Assembly: GCA_002007465.1 (NCBI GenBank)
Contig: LNAC01000018.1
Coordinates: 5,621,475-5,685,474, forward strand
Direction of reading: 5' to 3'
DNA length: 64,000 nucleotides
Source of the DNA: Ailurus styani
Taxonomy: Eukaryota > Chordata > Mammalia > Carnivora > Ailuridae
Below the pieces are notes generated by a model. That model was not told the origin of the DNA, ran no database searches, and was given only the letters and a program-made list of their open reading frames with translations. Every line of letters starts with the position of its first letter. Position 1 is the first letter of the stretch. Shown here piece by piece: positions 56,578-64,000 of this stretch. Position numbers and translations under genes: made by a program.

Positions 56578-56870
56578 TTGTTCATTCATTCAAAAAAAAT
56601 TGTATTTAGTACCTACTATATGCTAGGTTCTAAACTAGGTGCTGGGAATACAGCAGTGCATAAGTGAATAAAGCAGTGGAAAATGGTACTGGATTGTGCT
56701 TTGGTGAATGCTGTGAAAGATGTAAGCCTGATGATTCACAGACCTGTACCCCTTGGGCAAATAATAAAAATAAAATTAAAAAAAAAAAAAAAAGAAAAAG
56801 AAAATGGTACTGGAAATAATTCTATTATGAGGGACAGCAAGCATTTCTAGAAAAGGGAATGCCAACTGAA
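56578..56870 (-). mobile_element. L2 LINE 3' end, antisense, with an L1 insert
   Basis: TTCATTCATTCAAAAAAAATT, AGTACCTACTATATGCTAGG, GGTGCTGGGAATACAGCAGT fit reverse L2. It is interrupted at 56694-56799. Confidence 0.82.
56694..56799 (+). mobile_element. Young, strongly 5'-truncated L1 insertion
   Basis: A roughly 106-bp insert with AAGCCTGATGATTCACAGAC and CTGTACCCCTTGGGCAAATA, the end of carnivore L1 3' UTR, then poly-A. Perfect 15-bp TSD gaaaatggtactgga at 56679-56693 and 56800-56814. Confidence 0.9.
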
Positions 56871-57850
56871 TCTGCACCACAGTGCATCATTAAAGCATAG
56901 TTCTTTCCAACATCATAATTTATTACCTCTGCAATCTTTGCAACTGTGGCAAGGCTTAGAACATAACATATTCACCTAAGACTCACCCATTTTCCTCCCA
57001 AGCTGCACTATAATCAGTATGCAATTTAACCATTAAAACAACCCTGTTTGTTTAACCTCAGGAAAACAAAACTTTCAAAAGACTTTCCTCTAAAAAACAA
57101 AACAAATGAACACAACCTTCCTCTAGAAAACAGGACTGTGATGGAAGAGAGTACATAAAAATGATAGTACTCAGAGAGCTTATGACAGTTCTCACTTTAC
57201 TATACTAGCTGACCTTCAGGTGGAGCAGGATAAATGAAGTATGCCAGTAAGGAAGAGATAGCATTAAGAAGAAAACAGGCAGAAATGAAAGGATATGAAC
57301 TTAGGCAAAAGGATATGAGGATATGACTTTTTTTTTTTAAAAAAAGGAAGAAGGAAACAAAAAATGCATTACCTATTAAAATTCACATAGAAATAAAAAA
57401 AAGCACAGAACTGAAACTGTGGGAAACGATTCAGTAAACTACAACAAAACTTGAGATTTTTTTCTAGAACATGAAGGAAAAGGACAGCAAAAGGAAAATG
57501 AGAGAAATTGAGAGAGATATACCACCATTTAATAGCAATGAAAAGAAAACTGAGGAAACTAGAATGGGAGGAAAGCAACCCATTAAGACATAATAAATGA
57601 ATAGTATCTTTATCTGAAAAAGATCCTGCATGAAGATTGAAAAGGTTTACTACTCTTTCAGCAAAATCAATTTAAAAAGCCAAACTTGCACACGTTCTGG
57701 CAAAATTCTCCAATTATAAGAACAAAAATTGGGCCAACCTCAGACTGCTCTGCAAAAAATAATGAAAAAGAATGAAAAATCTATAGAGTTTTGAAGAAAA
57801 AAGGTTGTTAGTCAAGTCTTACACAAGTCAAGTTGTTTGTCACATATAAT
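56871..57850. other. Unassigned AT-rich intron 1 sequence
   Basis: About 1 kb without a recognised repeat or exon. Confidence 0.45.
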
Positions 57851-58046
57851 AGGGGCACCTGGGTGGCTGAGTCAGTTGGTCATCCAACTCTTGGTTTTGG
57901 CTCAGGTCATGACCTCAGGGTTGTGGAATGGAGCCTGTGTCAGGTGCTCAGTACACAGTCTATTTGTCCTTCTCCCTCTGCTCCTCCCCTGGTCCCCCGC
58001 TCTCGCGTGCACTCTCTTTCTCTCAAATAAATACTTTAACAAAAAG
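57851..58046 (+). mobile_element. Sense SINEC, older type
   Basis: AGGGGCACCTGGGTGGCTGA head, CCAACTCTTGGTTTTGGCTC middle, CTCTCAAATAAATACTTTAA tail. Confidence 0.92.
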
Positions 58047-58200
58047 GTAACAGATTTTTAGTTATGTAAAACACGTATATATCTGAAGCCCTAAAATCAG
58101 TTCGGTAGCATAAATGTAAATAATTCTTATAAACACAAATACCAACTGAATTTTGTAATCTGAGGAGTAAACTGGATACAGATATTAAAAATTATTCCTG

Positions 58201-58401
58201 GGCGCCTGGGTGGCTCAGTGGGTTAAAGCCGCTGCCTTCGGCTCAGGTCATGATCCCAGGGTCCTGGGATCGAGGCCCACATCGGGCTCTCTGCTCGGCA
58301 GAGAGCCTGCTTCCTCCTCTCTCCTCTCTCTCTACCTGCCTCTCTGCCTACTTGTGATCTCTCTCTCTGTGTCAAATGAATAAAAAAAAAAAAAATTAAA
58401 A
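58201..58401 (+). mobile_element. Very young SINEC (GCCGCTGCC subfamily)
   Basis: Perfect TSD aaaaattattcctg at 58187-58200 and 58402-58415. Confidence 0.97.
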
Positions 58402-58764
58402 AAAAATTATTCCTGAAAAAATCTGAGGTAAAATCAATGCCTATAATAATGTAGAACCCAAGGTTCAGCCTTAACACTAGTAAGAAAGACACTTCCTCAA
58501 ATTCCTCTTGTCTCAATTCCTTATACCCTGGCAAATTGTTTTGTTTTTTCCTAGTAAACAAGATATACTGCCATTACTTTTTTTTGTGTGTGTGATTCTT
58601 CTCAAAGGGGAGCTGGAGATGAAATTTTGAACATCTGGTGGTCTGTGCTCATTTCCAGGTCCAACATTTTAAGTGATATTCATTAAATAGAAGGATGTCC
58701 AAAAGAGTAAAAACTGAAAGATCAAAAAGCCATTTTTCATAAGAGCAAAGGTCTTACAAATTGG

Positions 58765-59325
58765 TATTCCTTAGTCTGGAAAGGAGAATATTGAAGGGAG
58801 ACAGGTTGGTGAGCTTCAAATATCTGGTTGAAATGTGGAAGAGAGAAACTTATCCTGTGATGTTGAGGGTAGAAAACAGGACAAGTGAATAGAAGATACA
58901 GAATGACAGTTGTTTTGGGATGCCTGGGTAGCTCAGTCTAATAAGTGCCTGCCTTCGGCTCAGGTCATGATCCCAGGGTTCTGGGATCGAGTCCCACAGT
59001 CCTTGCACAGCGGGGAGAGCCTGCTTCTCCCTCTGCCTGTCTCTCCCCCTGTTTGTGCAGTCTATCTGCCAAATAAATAAAATCTTAAAAAAACAAAAAA
59101 GAATGACAAATGTTTTAACTCAGGAAGAAATTCAATAACCTGAGATTTCCAACAATAGCCCACAATGCTTAATGAAGCCATATCTTTAATCACTGAAAGT
59201 AGTGAACAGAAAAAGCATACTCATCTGTCAAGCAAATTACATTAAGAATTCCTCTATGTGTGGTAAGGGGTAGTCTGGACATGCCTAGGGCCTTTTTCGA
59301 ATCTACAATTCTATTGAGGTATCTA
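58765..59325 (+). mobile_element. L3/CR1 LINE fossil, split by a SINE
   Basis: TAGTCTGGAAAGGAGAATAT, CTTCAAATATCTGGTTGAAATG, TGGAAGAGAGAAACTTATCC, then after the SINE ATTCCTCTATGTGTGGTAAG, TAGTCTGGACATGCCTAGGG and ATCTACAATTCTAT follow the L3/CR1 3' end. Very diverged. Confidence 0.65.
58917..59098 (+). mobile_element. Sense SINEC inside L3/CR1
   Basis: GGGATGCCTGGGTAGCTCAG head. TSD near agaatgacagttgtttt / agaatgacaaatgtttt. Confidence 0.94.
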
Positions 59326-60635
59326 TCAAAAAGTGCTTTCCTTCCTAGAAACCACCCAGAATTTGTGGACCAGGATGAAAACAAAGAAAATATATCCTGA
59401 GGACTGATCGTTAGTAGTCCCAATGTTCTTTTGAGAGTCGCTGTCCTATTTTGGAGGGTATTAAGAGTTTTCTTAAGTACTACTTTTAATCAGGTGACTT
59501 TTCAAAAATCCAGTTTTCCAAACCCCATAGGCTTCACAGTAACTTTGGTGGTACATTTCCAAACATAAACTGTAAAATTGCCAAGGATTCTTTAATCAGC
59601 CTGACTGCATCAGCCAAACCACTTCTCATCTGCTCCCTACAGCATCCCTGGCTTCAGACTGCTAATAATCAATTCTCTGACAGGTCATTGCAGAGATGTT
59701 TAACCCCAGGAGGTAGGGCAACTAACATGCTTGCTGGAAATGAAAAGCACTGACCTCTTGCTTCCGTGGCAGAGAAAGTGCAGAATAAGGAGAACCAATA
59801 CCTTATAGAGCCTACAAGGCACTTTCAACTTACAAGAGCTTCTGTAAATACTTTTCTCCCTCTTCTTTCTGCCTAATTGTACTGCACTTCCTCATTTAGG
59901 ACTACATTTCACCAGACTCTGGAATTACTTGTCAGTACCATTTATTATTTGTTCTGGCATCTGATCACTAACAACTCCTCTCTCCATGAATACAGCTAAG
60001 GGACCAAGATACGCCATGATAATCACTCCCCATATCCTGTACCTATAACAACAAAAATTTAAATCCCAGTTTCCTCTCTGGAACCCAATTCCATCAGACT
60101 CACAGCCCACAGACTGGTTTGTAATCACATATTTTGGGTCACTGTTTACTTTTTTAAGGCACATGCCTTAGATCACACTACTTTCCTACCTCAGGAATGA
60201 ACAAGAACTTCGAGTTGGCTGAGAATGAGAAAGAGTCTTCATGTGAGGTCTACCCCCTGCCCAGAGGACATAAGCAGCAACCAACCCTACTGATGTTCAA
60301 ACAGTAAGGACAGTACTTCTCCCTAGAGGACAACAAAGAGAGAGTATCTCTTTAACTGCCAACTACCCACAGATAATCTGGTCTAAGTAGCAAGTAGTCC
60401 AACACTGTTCTACTGTAAATTTATCTGTCCACCCCTCTTCTAATGGGTTTTGGATCAATCTTCTTATAGGCTTTGGCCTGAGTGACTGACAGCTGTATGT
60501 GTGTATTAATCGCTTGGGACCATACAAGTCATAAACATTTAAACATGAGAGTGATCTATCTGGCTAGGTAATTCCCTCCAAAAGCTGTATGGTTAAAAAA
60601 AAAAAAAAAAAAGCTATACCCAATTTTAAGATAGC
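59326..60635. other. Unassigned, mostly single-copy intron 1 sequence
   Basis: About 1.3 kb without a recognised repeat or exon. Confidence 0.5.
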
Positions 60636-60683
60636 ATGGTGTAGAAAAAAGAGCACTGAACTTAGAATCAAGACACGATTTCT

Positions 60684-60808
60684 GGGGCACCTGGCTGGCT
60701 CAGTCAGAAGAACATGCAACTCTTGATCTTGGGGTTGTGAGTTTGAGCCCCATGTTGGGTTTAGAGATGATGTTAAAAAAAAAAAAAGTAAACTTAAAAA
60801 AAAAGAGT
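60684..60808 (+). mobile_element. Older short SINEC, outer layer of the cluster
   Basis: GGGGCACCTGGCTGGCTCAG head with CAACTCTTGATCTTGGGGTT middle. Followed by a second copy of the target gatttctgg. Confidence 0.88.
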
Positions 60809-60856
60809 GATTTCTGGGCCACCTCATTGGCTCAGAAGTAGAGCATGTGACAATAT

Positions 60857-61036
60857 GTTTTTTTTTTTTTAGATTTATTTTATTTATTTGAGAGAGTGTT
60901 GGGAGGTGGGGAGGTAGCGGATCTTAAGCAGACTGCACACTGAGCATGGAGCCTGACTTCAGGCTCAATCTTGCAATCCCGAGAGCGTGACCTAAAACCA
61001 CGAGTCGGATGCTTAACTACGCCACCAAGCACGCCA
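60857..61036 (-). mobile_element. Antisense SINEC in the cluster
   Basis: Poly-T, AGATTTATTTTATTTATTTG start and a diverged CCACCAAGCACGCC end. Confidence 0.88.
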
Positions 61037-61451
61037 TTTTTTTTTTTTTTAAGATTTATTTACTGGGGCACCTAGGTGGCTCAGATGGTTTTAACATGGA
61101 ACTCTTGATGTTGGCTCAGGTCAGGTGATCTCATGAGTCATGAGATCGAGCCCCCAGTCAGCTCCATGCTAGGTGGGGAGTCTGCTTGAGATTCTTTCCC
61201 TCTGCCCCTCCCCCCTGCCACACGTGTGCTCTCTCACTCTAAAATAAATCAATCTTTTGAGAGAGAGAGAGAGAGAGAAAGCCTGAGCACATGGCGGGGA
61301 GGGACAGAGGGAGAGGGAAAGCGAGAATCTCAAGCAGACTCCCCACTGAGCAAAGAGCCAGAGGTGGGGCTTGACCTCAGAACCCAGAGATCATGACCTC
61401 AGCTAAAATCAAGTCAGAAGCTTAACTGACTGAGCCACTCAGGTGCCTCCT
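61037..61451 (-). mobile_element. Antisense SINEC split by a sense SINE
   Basis: Starts TTTTTTAAGATTTATTTA (61037-61061), resumes GAGAGAGAGAGAGAGAAAGC at 61259 and ends GAGCCACTCAGGTGCC. Confidence 0.88.
61063..61258 (+). mobile_element. Sense SINEC nested in an antisense SINE
   Basis: GGGGCACCTAGGTGGCTCAG head to AAATAAATCAATCTTTT. Confidence 0.9.
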
Positions 61452-61466
61452 ACAGCATGCTACTAC

Positions 61467-61884
61467 TTTTTTTTTTTTTTTAAGATTTTATTTATTGGGC
61501 ACCTGGGTGGCTCAGTGGTTAAAGCCGCTGCCTTCGGCTCAGGTCATGATCCCAGGGTCCTGGGATCGAGGCCCACATCGGGCTCTCTGCTCAGCAGGGA
61601 GCCTGCTTCCTCCTCTCTCCTCTCTCTCTGCCTGCCTCTCTGCCTACTTGTAATCTCTCTCTCTCTGTGTCAAATGAATAAATAAAATCTTAAAAAAAAA
61701 AAAAGATTTTATTTATTTATTTGACAGAGACACAGCGAGAGAAGGAACAGAAGCAGGGAGAGAGAGAGGGAGAAGCATGCTCCCGGAAGAGCAGGAAGCC
61801 TGATGTGGGGCTCAATCCCAGGACCCTCCGATCATGACCTGAGCCAAAGGCAGACGCTTAACGACTGAGCCACCCAGGCGCCCC
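61467..61884 (-). mobile_element. Antisense SINEC split by a very young sense SINE
   Basis: AAGATTTTATTTATT occurs both before (61483-61497) and after the insert; the body continues to GAGCCACCCAGGCGCCCC. Outer TSD near catgctactac / catgctattac. Confidence 0.93.
61498..61700 (+). mobile_element. Very young SINEC, innermost layer
   Basis: GCCGCTGCC subfamily copy inserted into the tail of the antisense SINE; the target aagattttatttatt is repeated on both sides. Confidence 0.95.
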
Positions 61885-62300
61885 ACATGCTATTACTCTT
61901 GATGGAACCCCATGTTGAGTGTAGAATTTACTTAAAGAAAAAAAAAGAGAGAGTGAGATGTGATTTCTGGACTCAAATTTTCACTGACCCTAGCCAAGTT
62001 ACTTCATTAAATATTCTCATTTATTAAATGGAAGGAACATCCATCGTGGTTCTAAGAATATTATAAGCATACGAATTTGAAAAATGTAAGACAACTCAAA
62101 AATATAAAATGACCCAAATATTCTTACACTGTTCTAGTGTTTGAACTTAAAAGAGGAATGTTTCACAATTAGATCTTATACAGAACATCAGGTATTTAAA
62201 AAAATAAAGGGAAAATGTTTAAAAATTTTTTACAAAATTATATCATACTGATATCAACCTAAGTTCTATGAAAGAAAAATGGCAACCCATTTTTCTTCCC

Positions 62301-62499
62301 TTTTTTTTTTAAATATTTTATTTATTTATTTGACACAGAGATTACAAGTAGGCAGAGAGGCAGGCAGAGAGACAGGGAAAGGAGGAAGCAGGCCCCCTGC
62401 TGAGCAGAGAGCCTGATGCGGGCCTCGATCCCAGGACGCTGAGATCATGACCTGAGCCGAAAGCAGAGGCTTTAACCCACTGAGCCACCCAGGCGCCCT
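62301..62499 (-). mobile_element. Young antisense SINEC inserted into another SINE's tail
   Basis: AAATATTTTATTTATTTATT start, GAGCCACCCAGGCGCCC end. The cttcccttttttt target is repeated on both sides. Confidence 0.94.
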
Positions 62500-62504
62500 C
62501 TTCC

Positions 62505-62686
62505 CTTTTTTTAAGATTTTATTCATTTGGCAGACAGAGACAGAGAGCACAGAATGGTAGCAAGAGAGGAGAAGCAGGCTCCCCACTGAGCAGGAAGCCC
62601 AATGCAGAACTCGATCCCAGGACACTGGGACCATGACCTGAGCCAAAATCAGACGGCTTAACTGACTGAGCCACCCTGGTGCCCCC
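62505..62686 (-). mobile_element. Antisense SINEC
   Basis: AAGATTTTATTCATTTGGCA start, GAGCCACCCTGGTGCCCC end. Outer TSD catttttcttcc at 62288 and 62692. Confidence 0.93.
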
Positions 62687-62704
62687 GCAATACATTTTTC
62701 TTCC

Positions 62705-63760
62705 ATGAACTCAGCAGTCTGAATTTTCTCTTTGGGTTACTCCTTAACTTCAAGTGTGGCTCCAAACTCTACACTACAGTGACAAACTCTGTCTTCCTTC
62801 AAAAATCCCTTAGGGCCAAGGTACCCATCTCAAAGCTCTCTTTTATCACCTGTTCCAATCCATTAGGTTGTTGACCCCACTGATAGGATAGGACTTCAAA
62901 TCTAAATTGTGTGAGATTCATGGGTTGGATGCCCCAGGGAAAGGCCAACAAACCAATGGGAGCTGCTACAAGAAACCCATATTATACCATCTTCCCTAAA
63001 TTCCAGAGGCTACCCTGAAATCAGTTTGTGTTTAGCCAGCCTCTGGTGAGGCTATACAACATTTAAACCACCCTCAGTGACTCTGAGCTTTACCCAGCTG
63101 GAAGAACAGGCATCTCCCTCTCCACCTGCCACACTTCATAGGAACTCACTAATCAACTGAATTTCCACCTAGGGCTCTAACAAGAAACAATCAACTTTCC
63201 TTTGGGTCTCTCCCTTAATTTATTACATTAATTACTATAACAAAGGAACTGTGTCATCTCCTCAAGTACCATAGCTCTCAGCTTATATCTCCAATGGGGG
63301 ATCAGATAAAGAACAAACTAACAATGCCAATTTGAGAAGACGGATCCAATTCAACAGGGCTCATCTGACCATGAGTCACCTAAGGACAGAAGAGTAAAAA
63401 GTATAGCATCTCTCAGTCCCTGGGTGTTTTACGCAGCATCTCATGAATAGTTTTATGGTCCTCAGAGGCTGCTGTTCTCAGACAAAGATTATGAGGCTTG
63501 ACCTGTTTCATTTCACAGAAGCAACTGACACTTCCACCAGGACATAGCTATTCAACAAGGCTCAGGCTTAGAGCCTTGGTGTTTGCTGATACTGCTCTGT
63601 GCCAGCATACATCTCACAATAGGCTAAACAGCATACTGAATATCTAAATAATTCAGTCCCAGCTCTACAGGGATTCATTTGGTAGAACCAGTCCACAGAG
63701 AAAACCCTTATCAAGGCCCATGTGTAAGTAGGCCAAGAAGCAGAAGGCAAAGATAATCTA
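62705..63760. other. Unassigned single-copy intron 1 sequence
   Basis: About 1.1 kb, no recognised repeat or exon. Confidence 0.5.
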
Positions 63761-63774
63761 AATAATAAAACTCT

Positions 63775-63984
63775 GGGCGCCTGGGTGGCTCAGTGGGTTA
63801 AAGCCTCTACCTTCAGCTCAGGTCAAGATCTCAGGGTCCTGGGATCGAGGCCTGCATCGGGCTCCCTGCTCAGCAGGGAGCCTGCTTCCTTCCTCCTCTC
63901 CCTCTCTGCCTGCCTCTCAGCCTACTTGGGATCTCTCTCTCTCTGTCAAATAAATAAATAAATAAATAATCTTTAAAATAAATA
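63775..63984 (+). mobile_element. Young sense SINEC at the right edge
   Basis: Full-length with an (AAAT)n tail. TSD aataataaaactc / aataataaagctc. Confidence 0.95.
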
Positions 63985-64000
63985 AATAATAAAGCTCCAC

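Larger units (their letters stand above)
60815..61950 (+). mobile_element. Older short SINEC split by further SINEs
   Basis: Left end GCCACCTCATTGGCTCAGAA to GCATGTGAC (60854). The right end CTTGATGGAACCCCATGTTG to AATTTACTTAAAG is at 61891-61940, ending in a third gatttctgg. Confidence 0.75.
60636..62060 (+). mobile_element. MIR SINE, sense, split by a nested SINE pile-up
   Basis: Left part TAGCATGGTGTAGAAAAAAG to CAAGACACGATTTCTGG (ends 60684); right part TTTCTGGACTCAAATTTTCA, CTAGCCAAGTTACTTCATTA onward from about 61962. Rejoined, they read as one MIR. Confidence 0.8.
54677..64000 (-). other. ZNF609: ZNF609 intron 1 (3' part)
   Basis: All sequence right of exon 2 belongs to intron 1 of the minus-strand gene; no promoter, CpG island or first exon is visible. 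It carries SINEs, an L2 piece with a young L1 insert, an L3/CR1 fossil and a nested SINE cluster. The assignment as intron rests on the exon 2 acceptor and on human gene structure, where intron 1 is tens of kilobases. Confidence 0.85.

Noticed and set aside
62705..63760. Possible ZNF609 exon 1 or promoter at the right end
   Set aside because: No CpG island, no donor after a plausible UTR, and human intron 1 is much longer than 9 kb.
1..64000. CRISPR arrays, bacterial operons, integrated phage
   Set aside because: The spaced repeats are dispersed SINEs in both orientations; gene structure and repeats are mammalian.

Overview
The window is mammalian intronic DNA from a caniform carnivore, most likely a mustelid (ferret, mink, marten or otter type). 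The evidence is about 70 copies of the carnivore tRNA-Lys-derived SINE (SINEC/CAN), many in the young form with the head GGGCGCCTGGGTGGCTCAG, a CT-rich middle and an AAATAAAATCTTT tail. Many have intact target-site duplications (TSDs). Older mammalian fossils fill in the rest: L1, L2, MIR, hAT-Charlie (MER5-like), a MaLR LTR and an L3/CR1 piece. The species call is an inference from SINE subfamily; family names come from remembered consensus sequences, not from a search.

One gene was recognised: ZNF609, transcribed on the minus strand. Only its exon 2 lies here, at 53803-54676: 874 nt, carrying 127 nt of 5' UTR, the ATG and the first 249 codons. A clear acceptor (ttctttttccag) and donor (AAG/GTAAGA) bound it. 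Bases 54677-64000 are the 3' part of intron 1, with exon 1 and the promoter beyond the right edge. Bases 1-53802 are the 5' part of the very long intron 2, with exon 3 and the C2H2 zinc-finger exon beyond the left edge. No other coding exon, functional RNA gene or CRISPR array is supported.

Exon 2 of ZNF609 is the exon that forms circ-ZNF609 in human and mouse. The sequence here keeps everything that circle needs: the exon is 874 nt, the coding part is a whole number of codons (747 nt), and joining the exon end to its start reads AAG-CAA-TGA. A 753-nt circular ORF with a stop made at the back-splice is therefore preserved. The nearest SINEs on the two sides lie about 1.6 kb from the exon and are in opposite orientation, so they could pair and favour back-splicing. 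In human the flanking repeats would be primate-specific, so this would be lineage-independent convergence.

Layout: 1-45,500 is repeat-rich intron 2, with SINEs about every 0.7-1 kb and L1 relics near 7.5-8.9, 11.2-12.2, 16.5-16.9, 21.3-21.7, 25.3-27.6, 32.4-34.0 and 43.1-44.8 kb. About 46-56.3 kb, around exon 2, is SINE-poor, mostly single-copy sequence. From 56.3 to 64 kb, intron 1 is again SINE-rich and includes a nested pile-up at 60.7-62.0 kb.
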